Counted from the stretch's first letter, positions 46,461 through 55,493 are shown. The stretch is 64,000 nt of DNA from an uncultured Prevotella sp. (GCA_947164965.1 CAMUYR010000001.1:186001-250000); one strand, 5' to 3'. Made by a program: numbers and translations. The notes: generated from the letters alone by a model not told the origin.

Positions 46461-48944
46461 ATGAATAAGATATTCAAATATTCAATAGGAGTTCTGTTCG
46501 CTGGGTTGGCAATGACAGCTTGTTCTCCCGATGAGTTCTCTGGAGCTGATCCGAACGGACTTCCCACAATCAGTGGTGTTGATTTTCAGTTGAACGTTGA
46601 CCAGGAAACCAACCAGATGGTAGCCACTTTCCCTTCTACACCTGGAGTCTACCCCATTTGGATTCTCAATGGCACCCAGTATTCTACATTGCCCGAAGTT
46701 GGTTACAACAATCCTGAGGCTGGTACCTACAGTGTTGAACTGAAATTGGGTAACCGTAATGGTATCTCTCAAGCTGGTCTTAAGAAGGAGTTTACCTTCA
46801 ACGAGACAAAGGTTGACTACAGTGCCGATTTCCGTCGTCTTTGCGGCAAGGAGTGGCGTATCGCTAATAAGGAAGTGGCTCACATGGGTTGTGGCCCTGC
46901 AGGTACTGCCGGAACTGAGTGGTGGGCAGCTCAGCCCAACGACAAAAAGGACTTCGGCGTATATGATGACCGTATCACTTTCAGCAATGACACTCGCAAG
47001 GGCGGCACCTATAATTACAATGCTGGTGCAGATGGCATGACCTATGTAAACTGGGGTACATCATTCAATCCTACAGGCGCAGAACCAGACCTTGACGTAG
47101 CTCTTGGTAACCAAACATCTACATGGAGTTTCGAGGTGTACGACTGGCAGGATGCTGACGGTAATGTTACCAAGCAGACCTACATCCAACTGGGCGCCAA
47201 CACACTGTTCCCCTATATCTCTAGCGATGCTCAGTACGAGAATCCTCGTTTCCGCATCGAGTCACTGACTGCTACTAAGATGGTGCTGCTCTATGAGACT
47301 CCTGAGCGCAGCATTGCTTGGCGCTTCATCCTGACCAGTGCTGCCGACGAGCGTCTGGTAGAAGAACAAGGCTTCGATGCCAACAGCGACTTCAACCTCT
47401 GGAAGGGCATCACGCCATCGGCTACGTTCCACTTCCAACCTGGCTGGGGTGACGTGCGTACCAGCGAGATGGAGGCTACCTATAATGACAAGGGCAACGA
47501 CTATACCGTCACTGTTCCCGATGCCGCTTTTGACCGCTGGCAGGCTCAGATGCATCTGCATACCGACCTGAGCATCTCAGCCTCAAATCACTACGACTTC
47601 TCTTGCATTTTCGTAGCCGACCAGGACATCGACGGCGTAACAATTAAACTAACCAATGAAACCGATGCCGATGCTATCATCGATGTAGACAACGTAAGTC
47701 TGAAGGCCGGTAAGGAATATGTGTTCTGGAAGAGCGACGTTGAGGGTAAGGATCTCTCGCCCGTGAAGTTGGTATTCGACTTCGGTCATGCGACAGGTGC
47801 TACCAACATCAACATCAGCAACATTGTATTGAAGGATCATGCTAACGACGACGGCACAAAGATTCCTGAGGAAGGACCTTCAGATGACACTCCAAAGGTT
47901 AGTTGGGTAGCTGTTGACTCTCCTGAGAATCTGGGGGCAGGCTTTAACACCAAGGGCGAAATGGGCTTCTGGTGGGCTGATGCTGGCTGGGGACAGGTAG
48001 GAGATCCTGGTTTCTCTTATGCAAATGGCGTATATACTGTTACTGCAGTAGAGAATGGTGGCTCTGAATGGCAGGCTCAGTGCAATATTACTGGTGTTCC
48101 TCTAAAGATTGAGAAAGGTCAGGGATATGATGTAAGCGTTAAGATTAAGGCTAATATGGATCTTGGTCGTGTTACTGTAAAGGTTAACAAAGATCCCGAC
48201 GTCACCAACGATCCCAACACGCTATGCTACAAGGGCGACTTCTCTCTTAAGGATGGTGAGAATGTGCTGACATTCATTAACGTCGTAGCTAAGAATGGTG
48301 AAGAGGAGATTGAGTTCGATCAGGGCAAGATTATCTTTGACTTTGGTGGTGCACCTGCAGGATTCGTTGCAGAAATCAGTGACATCATTATCCAGAAGCA
48401 TCAGGTTGATAACAACGATCCTTCACTTGTAGACTGGTGTGCATACGATTCAGCCGACAACCTTGGTGCTGGCTTCAATACCGTAGGCACGATGGGCTTC
48501 TGGTGGGCTGATGCTGGCTGGGGACAGGTAGGAGACCCAGGTTTCTCTTATGCAGACGGTGTCTATACTATCACTGCTGTTGAGAATGGTGGCTCAGAGT
48601 GGCAGGCTCAATGCAGCATCACAGGTGTTCCCCTGAAGATTGAGAAGGGTCAGATGTACGATGTCTCTGTCGACATCGAAGCCAATATGGATCTGCCACG
48701 CGTAACTGTCAAGGTGAATAAGGATCCCGATATCACCAACGATCCCAACACGCTGTGCTATAAGGGTGATTTCTCTCTGAATGACGGTTCTAATAAACTC
48801 CAGTTCGCTGGTGTTATTGCCAAGAATGGCGATGAGGAAATTGAATTCGACCAGGGCAAGATTATCTTTGACTTTGGTGGCGCACCTGCAGGATTTGTTG
48901 CTAAAATCAGCAAGATTATCGTTCAGAAACATAAGGTAAAATAA
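46461..48944 (+). CDS. Surface glycan-binding lipoprotein with tandem CBM-like repeats
   Basis: 827-residue lipoprotein (lipobox MTAC) in the third PUL position, where surface glycan-binding proteins lie. An N-terminal Ig-like region (about 30-115) is followed by a Trp-rich section, then a divergent CBM4-like unit (about 320-465), then two near-identical copies at 480-656 and 657-827. The copies share 'GFWWADAGWGQVGDPGFSYA' and 'VTVKVNKDPD'. At DNA level they are 531 bp apart and identical over a run of at least 44 bp, so the duplication is recent or kept uniform. The repeats probably hold beta-glucan at the surface. Confidence 0.85.
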   Translation: MNKIFKYSIGVLFAGLAMTACSPDEFSGADPNGLPTISGVDFQLNVDQETNQMVATFPSTPGVYPIWILNGTQYSTLPEVGYNNPEAGTYSVELKLGNRNGISQAGLKKEFTFNETKVDYSADFRRLCGKEWRIANKEVAHMGCGPAGTAGTEWWAAQPNDKKDFGVYDDRITFSNDTRKGGTYNYNAGADGMTYVNWGTSFNPTGAEPDLDVALGNQTSTWSFEVYDWQDADGNVTKQTYIQLGANTLFPYISSDAQYENPRFRIESLTATKMVLLYETPERSIAWRFILTSAADERLVEEQGFDANSDFNLWKGITPSATFHFQPGWGDVRTSEMEATYNDKGNDYTVTVPDAAFDRWQAQMHLHTDLSISASNHYDFSCIFVADQDIDGVTIKLTNETDADAIIDVDNVSLKAGKEYVFWKSDVEGKDLSPVKLVFDFGHATGATNINISNIVLKDHANDDGTKIPEEGPSDDTPKVSWVAVDSPENLGAGFNTKGEMGFWWADAGWGQVGDPGFSYANGVYTVTAVENGGSEWQAQCNITGVPLKIEKGQGYDVSVKIKANMDLGRVTVKVNKDPDVTNDPNTLCYKGDFSLKDGENVLTFINVVAKNGEEEIEFDQGKIIFDFGGAPAGFVAEISDIIIQKHQVDNNDPSLVDWCAYDSADNLGAGFNTVGTMGFWWADAGWGQVGDPGFSYADGVYTITAVENGGSEWQAQCSITGVPLKIEKGQMYDVSVDIEANMDLPRVTVKVNKDPDITNDPNTLCYKGDFSLNDGSNKLQFAGVIAKNGDEEIEFDQGKIIFDFGGAPAGFVAKISKIIVQKHKVK
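47898..48941 (+). repeat. 531-bp tandem duplication in the glycan-binding protein gene
   Basis: Copies start at about 47898 and 48429. Matching positions such as 47961 and 48492 are 531 bp (177 codons) apart. Identity is high throughout the first half of each copy. The duplication doubles a CBM-like domain. Confidence 0.85.
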
Positions 48945-48955
48945 TTGAATAATTA

Positions 48956-50080
48956 ATGAAACGTTACATGTTTAACACTCTATTGCTCTCTCTTGCCGTA
49001 GCCCTTTGGGGTTGCGGTGGGGGCGACAGCAACGACACCCAGCCTCCTGCAGCCACTATTACTGTCTCGCAGAACAGTATCAGCGTCCCTGCCAGTGGTA
49101 ATACCTATACGATTACGGTAACCACGACAGGTAAGGAATGGGGTGCTTATTCAGACAAGGATTTTATCACATTAGACACAAAGAATACGGCTGCCCAGTC
49201 GGGCACGCTGACGGTTACGGTTCCTGCTAATCCATACACAGAGGCCCGCACAGGTTCTGTTATCGTTATGTCAGGAGCTGCACGCACGACCATTAGTGTA
49301 ACACAAGCAGCAGCCAGCCAAGCCACATACGACGCTCCTGAAGGTTACAAACTTGTATGGCACGATGAGTTTGACAATGGTTCCCAATTGAACAGCAATG
49401 ACTGGGAATGGGAAACCTGGGAGAAAGGTAATGTGAATAACGAACAGCAATATTATCGTCCTGGTAGCCAGACCATTGATGGACACCATACCACAGAAAT
49501 CAAAAACGGTAACCTTTACATCAATTGTTTCAAGGCAACCGACGGTAAGATTTATTCTGGTCGCGTGAATGCCAAGAACGGTGGTAAGGGCTGGCAGTAT
49601 GGCTACTTTGAAGCTCGCATGCTATTGCCTAAGGGCAAGGGCACGTGGCCTGCCTATTGGATGATGCCTATCACTGTAGATTGGACTAACGAAGGTTGGC
49701 CTAAGTGTGGTGAGATTGATATTATGGAAGAGGTCGGTTGTGTGCCTAACGAAGTGTCATCGTCACTCCATTCCGAAGGCCATAACCACACGAATGGTAC
49801 TCAGGTTACCAAGGCACGTAACATCGGTACAGCAGAGTCTGAATACCATGTATATGCTCTGGAATGGACGGCTGACTATATCAAGACCTATGTCGATGGA
49901 GTAGAGCTGTTGTCTTACAAGAGCGACCATACGGTGCGCAATTATCCCTACGACAAGCCCTTCCATCTGATTTTCAATCTTGCATGGGGTGGCTCATGGG
50001 GTGGTATGTATGGCACCGACGAGTCTGCTCTTCCTGTTACTATGAAGGTTGATTACATCCGTGTTTTCCAAAAGAAGTAA
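48956..50080 (+). CDS. GH16 beta-glucanase (laminarinase/lichenase type) with BACON domain
   Basis: 374-residue exported enzyme, probably a lipoprotein (Cys in 'ALWGCGGG'). Residues about 33-118 form a BACON domain ('ITVSQNSISVPASGNTYTI' to 'ARTTISVTQA'), a module often used to hold enzymes at the cell surface. The GH16 domain starts 'EGYKLVWHDEFDNGSQLN' and has the motif 'GEIDIMEEVG': Glu253 nucleophile, Asp255 and Glu258 acid/base. The extra Met between them marks the laminarinase rather than lichenase type. It should cut internal beta-1,3 or beta-1,3/1,4 bonds of glucan. It lies 11 bp after the glycan-binding protein gene and is followed by a terminator hairpin. Confidence 0.93.
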   Translation: MKRYMFNTLLLSLAVALWGCGGGDSNDTQPPAATITVSQNSISVPASGNTYTITVTTTGKEWGAYSDKDFITLDTKNTAAQSGTLTVTVPANPYTEARTGSVIVMSGAARTTISVTQAAASQATYDAPEGYKLVWHDEFDNGSQLNSNDWEWETWEKGNVNNEQQYYRPGSQTIDGHHTTEIKNGNLYINCFKATDGKIYSGRVNAKNGGKGWQYGYFEARMLLPKGKGTWPAYWMMPITVDWTNEGWPKCGEIDIMEEVGCVPNEVSSSLHSEGHNHTNGTQVTKARNIGTAESEYHVYALEWTADYIKTYVDGVELLSYKSDHTVRNYPYDKPFHLIFNLAWGGSWGGMYGTDESALPVTMKVDYIRVFQKK

Positions 50081-50097
50081 TTGATTCCTATTTGGCA

Positions 50098-50144
50098 CAG
50101 GGGCACACGATGGCTGCGCCCCTGCGTTTTTCTTTCTTTTTATT
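50098..50144 (+). terminator. Intrinsic terminator between GH16 and GH5
   Basis: A 7-bp GC stem (CAGGGGC at 50098-50104 pairs with GCCCCTG at 50118-50124) is followed by a T/C-rich tract of about 20 nt. It lies inside the PUL, so GH5 would receive only read-through transcripts unless it has its own promoter, which I do not see. Confidence 0.7.
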
Positions 50145-50152
50145 ACAGCATT

Positions 50153-51394
50153 ATGAGAAAATTATTATTCATTTTCTCGGCGGCCCTATTGCTTGCTTGT
50201 TGCACCAGGCAGCCGACATCACAGCCTTCAGGTTTCGTAACAATCCAAGGTCACGACCTTATTCGGCCCAACGGCGAGAAACTCTTTATCCAGGGTACCA
50301 ACCTTGGCAATTGGCTCAACCCCGAGGGATATATGTTCGGCTTTGGCCGCACCAACTCAGCATGGATGATCGACCTACTCTTCAAGGAGGCTGTAGGTCC
50401 TGACTTCACTGCAGAGTTCTGGCAGCAATTCAAGGATAACTATGTTACAAAGGCTGATATCGACTTCATTGCCCAGCAGGGAGCCAACACCATTCGCCTG
50501 CCATTCAACTACAAGCTTTTCACCGATGAGGACTATATGGGACAGACCGGTCAGAAAGACGGGTATCTGCGTATCGACTCCGTTATCAGCTGGTGTAAGG
50601 CCAACAACCTCTATCTTATTCTTGATATGCACGACTGCCCGAGCGGACAGACGGGCGACAATATCGACGACGGGCACGGCTACCCTTGGCTCTTCGAGAG
50701 CGAAAGCTCACAACAGCTCTTCTGCAATATCTGGCGTGAAATTGCTAGTCGTTATAAGAATGAGACAACAATTCTTGGTTATGAGCTAATGAATGAGCCG
50801 ATAGCCCACTATTTTGAGAATCGCGACTCACTGTACCAGCTCCTGCAGCCCCTTTACAAGCGCTGCGTGACATCTATCCGTGAGGTAGACCAGAATCATA
50901 TCATCCTGCTAGGTGGAGCACATTGGAACAGTTTCTTCTGGATGCTCAATGATGGCGCCTACGACGATAAGCTGATGTACACCTGTCATCGCTACGGAGG
51001 TCCTGCAACGAAAGAAGCTATCGCCCACTATATCAATTTCCGCGATTCCATCAATCGTCCCATGTATATGGGCGAGTTCGGCCACAATACAGATGAATGG
51101 CAGAGCGACTTTGTAAAAGTTCTGAAAGAAGTCAATATCGGTTACACCTTCTGGCCATATAAGAAGGTAGACAACTCTTGCATGATGGGCATCACCCGCC
51201 CTGAAGGCTGGGACAGCATCGTAGTGAAATACTCCGAGACCTCGCGTAACACCTATCAAGAGTGGCGCGAAGCACGACCGGACCAAGCCACATTCCGCCG
51301 TCTTCTCAAACAGTTTGCCACGAATTGTCGCATAGAAAACTGTACCCCTCAAAAAAAATATATACAATCTATGGGATTAAAGGAAAATTATTAG
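50153..51394 (+). CDS. GH5 family endo-glycosidase (cellulase-fold glucanase)
   Basis: 413-residue enzyme from the ATG at 50153, which follows the terminator and starts a lipoprotein signal peptide (Cys in 'LLLACC'). An in-frame opening at 50081 is rejected, because it overlaps the hairpin. GH5 features: 'IQGTNLGNWLNPEGYMFG', 'GANTIRLPFNYKLF', 'YLILDMHDCPSGQ', 'LGYELMNEP' with acid/base Glu about 215, and 'MYMGEFGHN' with nucleophile Glu about 308. Given the SusC/SusD/GH16 context it probably acts on beta-glucan; the GH5 subfamily cannot be set by eye. The last residues follow an A8 run and overlap nothing; luxS begins 50 bp later. Confidence 0.9.
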   Translation: MRKLLFIFSAALLLACCTRQPTSQPSGFVTIQGHDLIRPNGEKLFIQGTNLGNWLNPEGYMFGFGRTNSAWMIDLLFKEAVGPDFTAEFWQQFKDNYVTKADIDFIAQQGANTIRLPFNYKLFTDEDYMGQTGQKDGYLRIDSVISWCKANNLYLILDMHDCPSGQTGDNIDDGHGYPWLFESESSQQLFCNIWREIASRYKNETTILGYELMNEPIAHYFENRDSLYQLLQPLYKRCVTSIREVDQNHIILLGGAHWNSFFWMLNDGAYDDKLMYTCHRYGGPATKEAIAHYINFRDSINRPMYMGEFGHNTDEWQSDFVKVLKEVNIGYTFWPYKKVDNSCMMGITRPEGWDSIVVKYSETSRNTYQEWREARPDQATFRRLLKQFATNCRIENCTPQKKYIQSMGLKENY

Positions 51395-51402
51395 TACCTT
51401 TG
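51395..51402 (+). promoter_or_regulatory. Probable -7 promoter element of luxS
   Basis: TACCTTTG begins directly after the GH5 stop codon and lies 42 nt before the luxS ATG. No clear TTTG is visible at the -33 position, which falls inside the end of the GH5 frame. Confidence 0.55.
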
Positions 51403-51443
51403 CTTCCGCAAAGCAAATATGGTATTAATAAGAATATTAAAGA

Positions 51444-51938
51444 ATGGAAGTTATTAAGAGTTTCACTATCGACCACACCCGTCTGAAGCCAGGCATCTAT
51501 GTCTCGCGTGAGGACAAGGGTTTTACTACGTTCGATCTGCGCATCACAGAGCCTAACCAAGAGCCTGCCGTAGCCCCTGCTGCTATGCACAGCTTGGAAC
51601 ACTTGATGGCCACTTGGTTCCGTAATAGCGAGGCAAAGGATGACGTTGTGTATGTAGGACCCATGGGTTGTCTGACAGGAATGTACATCATTATGACAGG
51701 ATCATACACCGTTGAGGACATGCGACACCTAACCATCGAGTGTCTCCAATGGATTCTCAAGCAGACCGAGGTTCCTGCTACGCGTCCTGAGTCCTGTGGT
51801 AATTATCTGCTCCACGATTTGCCCATGTGCCTATGGGAAAGCAAGCGCTATCTCGACCGTCTGGAGCACAACTTTCACAGCGAGTATACCAAACTCCAGA
51901 TTACACTTGAGGACGGAAAGACATTTGCCGATGCATAA
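51444..51938 (+). CDS. luxS: S-ribosylhomocysteine lyase LuxS
   Basis: 164-residue metalloenzyme that splits S-ribosylhomocysteine into homocysteine and DPD, the precursor of autoinducer-2, as part of the activated-methyl cycle. The metal ligands are His49 and His53 in 'HSLEHLMATW' and Cys118 in 'ESCGNY'. Glu52 and the catalytic Cys76 ('GPMGCLTG') are also present. Length and start are standard. It lies just after the beta-glucan PUL with its own -7 box and ends at a strong convergent terminator. No pfs/mtn gene is adjacent. I see no evidence that luxS is part of the glucan operon beyond position. Confidence 0.96.
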   Translation: MEVIKSFTIDHTRLKPGIYVSREDKGFTTFDLRITEPNQEPAVAPAAMHSLEHLMATWFRNSEAKDDVVYVGPMGCLTGMYIIMTGSYTVEDMRHLTIECLQWILKQTEVPATRPESCGNYLLHDLPMCLWESKRYLDRLEHNFHSEYTKLQITLEDGKTFADA

Positions 51939-51947
51939 CTGAACACA

Positions 51948-51977
51948 AGAAATGCGAGCCATAAGACTCGCATTTCT
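51948..51977. terminator. Bidirectional terminator between luxS and the C11 protease
   Basis: An 11-bp perfect inverted repeat (AGAAATGCGAG pairs with CTCGCATTTCT, 8-nt loop) with T-rich ends on both strands lies 10 nt after luxS and 16 nt after the convergent protease gene. Confidence 0.8.
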
Positions 51978-51992
51978 TTATGCTCGAAGACT

Positions 51993-53276
51993 TTATTTTG
52001 CTACTGCATCAAACCATTTCATCTGCTCGATGTCTGTATTGAACTGGTTATAGAACTTACCATTCTTATCATTAGGATCTTGTGGTACAAACATGCTCAC
52101 ACCGTGATATTTGTCTGGCGTCATCTCGAAATCTGTATAGAACATTCCCCAATCTTTAATCGTTCTCCACGAAGCTGCATAGTACTTTTGGATGACTGCT
52201 TTGTCGAGAGCCTGTTTCCACTCCTGATATTCCGATGAAGTTGCATAACTGCTGATGAAGTTTCCTGCATCGTAGAAGATGTTGTACAACTGATGGAAGT
52301 CCTCTGATTCTTCGCCAAGATAGTTATAGTGTACCATACCTTTCATATTAGGGAATTCCTCTGTCTGACGCTCGCCAATGCTTTGCATCACCTTCTTTGT
52401 AGCCTGTGCCACATTCTCCATCTCGCTAGTCTTCACTACGGAGAGGGGAAGATGACCCTCGGTAGCCTCGTGATAGCGTTCTGCGATTGACTGATAATAT
52501 GTGACTGGTTCGAACAAAGCTGGCACTACAGTATCGTAAGGTGCACCTTCAGCAGGAATTTCCGCTGTCGATCCGATGATGTAGTCAGCCACACTGCGCA
52601 ATTCGTAAAGCGACTCCAAGCACATGAAGTTACAGCAGTCAGCAAAGATGAACTTCAAATGAGGCATACGGCTTAGCACTTCGTTCATGGTCGGTATATT
52701 TATCCACTTACCTGTAGGATTCCAGATATAGTTACCAACGTCAACACCATAAGCTCGACGTGGGCCTTTCGACTTGACTTCGTCATCCATCAACCAACCA
52801 CTACCGTGTCCCCAAAGCACCAATCCATAGTCTTCGTTAACTGAAGGATAGTGGTTATAAGCGTAATTGAGCACCTGTTCCATCACCTCAGGATCACTAG
52901 CATACAGCTCGTCCTTATTGATGCCCATCTCGCTGACGGTTACCTTGCCTGTCAACTCGCCGTTCTCTATACGGGCAAGCCAAGCTTCCTCACCATTATA
53001 GCTACGACGCATAAACACCAATAGCGTCTGGTCTTTGCTTAACTGCATCGATCCTTTCTTTATCTCTTCAAGATCTGCTGATGCATAGAATGACAGGTCG
53101 TTACGTCCAGCCATATAGATCAGCACTGTACGCTGACTGCAAGAGATTGCTGCTGAAGTGTGAGCTATAGGATTGTCGACTGCGCTATCCATATAGTTTT
53201 CTGAACAAGCTGTAAATGTTGCTGCGGCCATGATGCTCATGAGCACCGATACTGCCAAATTCTTCATTGTTTTCAT
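51993..53276 (-). CDS. Clostripain-like (family C11) cysteine protease lipoprotein
   Basis: 427 residues from the ATG at 53276 (MKTMKNLAVS...). The frame is open to 53387, but that would read through the promoter at 53313-53343. Lipobox 'FTACS', so it is probably anchored in an envelope membrane. The C11 catalytic pair is visible: His in 'YGLVLWGHGSGWL' and Cys in 'KFIFADCCNFMCLESLYEL'. The opening strand 'RTVLIYMAGRNDLSFYASADLEEIKKG' (in pieces) is also standard. C11 enzymes cleave after basic residues and are often self-activated. Its promoter region closely matches that of the lipoprotein at 55391, suggesting joint control. Confidence 0.9.
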   Translation of the reverse strand: MKTMKNLAVSVLMSIMAAATFTACSENYMDSAVDNPIAHTSAAISCSQRTVLIYMAGRNDLSFYASADLEEIKKGSMQLSKDQTLLVFMRRSYNGEEAWLARIENGELTGKVTVSEMGINKDELYASDPEVMEQVLNYAYNHYPSVNEDYGLVLWGHGSGWLMDDEVKSKGPRRAYGVDVGNYIWNPTGKWINIPTMNEVLSRMPHLKFIFADCCNFMCLESLYELRSVADYIIGSTAEIPAEGAPYDTVVPALFEPVTYYQSIAERYHEATEGHLPLSVVKTSEMENVAQATKKVMQSIGERQTEEFPNMKGMVHYNYLGEESEDFHQLYNIFYDAGNFISSYATSSEYQEWKQALDKAVIQKYYAASWRTIKDWGMFYTDFEMTPDKYHGVSMFVPQDPNDKNGKFYNQFNTDIEQMKWFDAVAK

Positions 53277-53312
53277 AATCTTTTTGTTTTTAATTGTTTC
53301 TGTTTTCTGATG

Positions 53313-53343
53313 CAAAGTTATAAAGGAATTCGGCTCTTTCCAA
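53313..53343 (-). promoter_or_regulatory. Promoter of the C11 protease
   Basis: On the minus strand a -33 TTGG (TTG at 53341-53343) and a -7 TAACTTTG (53313-53320) are 20 bp apart. The leader is about 35 nt. Confidence 0.75.
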
Positions 53344-53391
53344 GAATTCTCGTTGTTATCGCCGAAGTTATATGCGACCAACAACAATTAT

Positions 53392-53428
53392 TGCGACAAA
53401 TAGCTGGAACCTTGACACAGTTGTCGCA
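53392..53428. promoter_or_regulatory. Candidate operator TGCGACA-N23-TGTCGCA upstream of the C11 protease
   Basis: Inverted arms TGCGACA (53392-53398) and TGTCGCA (53422-53428), 37 bp overall, lie exactly 48 bp upstream of the -33 box. The same arms with the same inner and outer spacing occur at 55573-55609 before the other lipoprotein gene. A further TGCGACC lies at 53373. Confidence 0.7.
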
Positions 53429-53705
53429 TCAACAGAAAAATCCCCATCATCTCGACGGGGATTTTCCACTTATAACCATAAAACTGATTACCATGAAAAA
53501 ACTACTTACCTACATAATCAATATGTACTTCTAACTACTAACTAAATGAAATCAATATGTCTATGAAACAAATCTATTATCCTTATTGTATTATCCTGAA
53601 ACAATCTCTTTTCCCATTTGACGATGCAAAGGTAAGAAGAGACCGTGACTCCAGCAAATACTTTCAGCGAATTGCCTTTTTCTTTAAACAAAACACCCAT
53701 ACTGA

Positions 53706-53736
53706 TATGAAAAAGCGGGGCCGTTGGCTCCGCTTT
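53706..53736 (-). terminator. Intrinsic terminator of the 542-residue lipoprotein gene
   Basis: On the minus strand a GC-rich hairpin (AAAGCGG.GCC pairs with GGC.CCGCTTT around a short loop) is followed by a run of Ts. It lies about 27 nt after the stop at 53763. Confidence 0.75.
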
Positions 53737-53762
53737 ACTCTGTATATAAGATCTGTCGATGA

Positions 53763-55391
53763 CTAGTTCTTGAAAGGTTTTAAGAGCTTCATAACATTGT
53801 CGAGGCTTCCGTTCTCGGTGTCACCCTCCTCATGTGGGAAGTTGTAGTGGAAGATGTTATAGCCCTTTCCGAACTTGATTTCTGTCTGCCAGTCGGCCAG
53901 TTCCCATTTCCAGATCTTCAGCTTGGCACCGATCTCGCCAATGATACCGCAGTCTACTGAGGTGGCGAACTTGAAGTCGTTGGCATCCTGGTTGGCTCTG
54001 AGTTCTGCGTCGGCAGTGAGCTTCGGACCGATGGCTACCTTAGGACCAGCTACTTTCTGTACGATGATGTCGCAACCGAGCATGAGGCCGATACCTGCAT
54101 GTGCCTTGAAGTGGGCTGTTGGAGGAATCATGGTGATCTTGTTATCGTCGGTCTCGTAGCTCTTGATGATTTTCCAGTCATTGTTCTCGTAGGCGGCACC
54201 CAACTTGAAGTGGCTTGCGTAATGATACTTCACGCCTGTGTAAGCTGCGCCTGAAACGTTGGCTTCGAACTTCAGGAAGAGGTAGGGCTCGAAATCGATG
54301 AGCACGGGGATGGCACCAACCATGAACTTCAGCTTGAACTTGGGGAAGTCGTAGAGCTTATGGCGCTGCTTCTCGTCAGGAATCTCGAAGCTCTTGCTGA
54401 AGCCTAAAGTTACCTGTGGAGTGAACTCAAACTCGCCGGATACGCTAGTCTCGAAGCGGTTCATCTTGGGAAGGCTAACCAATGAACCCTTGGCGTCGAG
54501 GATGAAGGTATAATTGAGTGCGAAGTCGATGGGGGCTTTGACGGTGACGTTAAACGTATCCTTCTTCTGACGGTGCTTCTGTCCTACGCCGAACTCTATC
54601 TTCTTCTCAAACTCGGTATTGATAGTGACGAGCGACTTATCGCGGTTGTACTCACGGATATTATATGTGGTCTTGTCCTTCGTCCAGTCGTAAACCTTCT
54701 TGACTATCTTCTTGATTGAACTCCAAGGCCACCAGCGTGAACCACCCTGACGGGCCATCATGATGTCTTCAGTAGAGAAGGTTCCGAACGAGCTGATACC
54801 GCTACGTGTTGGATTCTGGTCGCCGTTTTCGGAAGGAAGAATGGTTACAGCTACAGGATGGATTGTGTTTTCCTCATCTATGTATTTGGCAGCATACTCG
54901 GGGATGTTCAGCTCGGCTGCACGGGTGCGTGTCTTCTCGGCATCCTGGTTCACGTAAAGGTCGGTGTTCAGCTTGAACTCACGACCGTTCAGCAACTCGG
55001 CCAGTGAGGAAGGAACAACATCGAGGATGTAGCGGTCGCCAACAAGTTTCTCCCTGGTGGCCTTACGCATATAAGCGTCCTTATCCATATTTTCCCAAAT
55101 ACCCATGGGATGACCTACGAACGACTTGATGCCCAACTTGTCGGCCAGCTTCTTGCTGACGCTGATCTGTGTGGTGTCGCTGTTCAGAACCTGAACATCA
55201 CCCTCGGAGATGAAGTCCTGGAAAGAGAGACCGATTGATTCCTTAGCGGGGCCGTTATAGGCCTGCTCCATCTCGGGAGCCTTCAGGCTGTTGTTTGACA
55301 AATCGTCGTCACTACAAGATGCGAACGAAACTGAAACTGCGGCAAACATGCTCATGAGCACTGACTTTACCAAAATTGAATTCTTCTTCAT
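53763..55391 (-). CDS. Unrecognised 542-residue lipoprotein
   Basis: Lipoprotein signal peptide with lipobox 'FASCS'; its core 'SVLMSMFAAVSVSFASC' resembles that of the C11 protease ('SVLMSIMAAATFTACS'). No known domain is recognised. Residues about 100-200 are charged and mixed; from about 230 to 500 there is a long series of amphipathic strands ('FNVTVKAPIDFALNYTFIL', 'SVSGEFEFTPQVTLGFSKSF', 'FKLKFMVGAIPVLIDFEPYLFLKF', 'FKAHAGIGLMLGCDIIV', 'GEIGAKLKIWKW'), like a beta-barrel or large beta-sandwich. It has no overlap with a neighbour and ends in a terminator. Co-regulation with the C11 protease is suggested by the matching promoter regions; it could be that protease's substrate or partner, an inference. 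Confidence 0.7.
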   Translation of the reverse strand: MKKNSILVKSVLMSMFAAVSVSFASCSDDDLSNNSLKAPEMEQAYNGPAKESIGLSFQDFISEGDVQVLNSDTTQISVSKKLADKLGIKSFVGHPMGIWENMDKDAYMRKATREKLVGDRYILDVVPSSLAELLNGREFKLNTDLYVNQDAEKTRTRAAELNIPEYAAKYIDEENTIHPVAVTILPSENGDQNPTRSGISSFGTFSTEDIMMARQGGSRWWPWSSIKKIVKKVYDWTKDKTTYNIREYNRDKSLVTINTEFEKKIEFGVGQKHRQKKDTFNVTVKAPIDFALNYTFILDAKGSLVSLPKMNRFETSVSGEFEFTPQVTLGFSKSFEIPDEKQRHKLYDFPKFKLKFMVGAIPVLIDFEPYLFLKFEANVSGAAYTGVKYHYASHFKLGAAYENNDWKIIKSYETDDNKITMIPPTAHFKAHAGIGLMLGCDIIVQKVAGPKVAIGPKLTADAELRANQDANDFKFATSVDCGIIGEIGAKLKIWKWELADWQTEIKFGKGYNIFHYNFPHEEGDTENGSLDNVMKLLKPFKN

Positions 55392-55493
55392 AATTGTAAT
55401 TTTTTTAGTTGTTATTAATTAATGTATTTATTTTTTTATTTTTGTCTCTCAGTCTTAAGGAATTTCTGGAGTCCTTGTCGACTTTTGACATTG

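Larger units (their letters stand above)
53277..53762. other. Gene-free stretch upstream of the C11 protease
   Basis: Contains, from right to left on the minus strand: the terminator of the 542-residue lipoprotein gene (53706-53736), a symmetric hairpin AAAATCCCC/GGGGATTTT at 53437-53465, the TGCGACA-N23-TGTCGCA site (53392-53428) and the protease promoter (53313-53343). Short open frames here on the plus strand have no start signals or family features and look non-coding. Confidence 0.65.

Noticed and set aside
51350..51394. Programmed frameshift at the A8 run at the end of GH5
   Set aside because: The shifted frames do not extend into a conserved domain, and the catalytic domain is already complete.
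53310..53766. Short plus-strand open frames between the C11 protease and the next gene
   Set aside because: They overlap promoter, operator and terminator signals of the minus-strand genes and show no family pattern.
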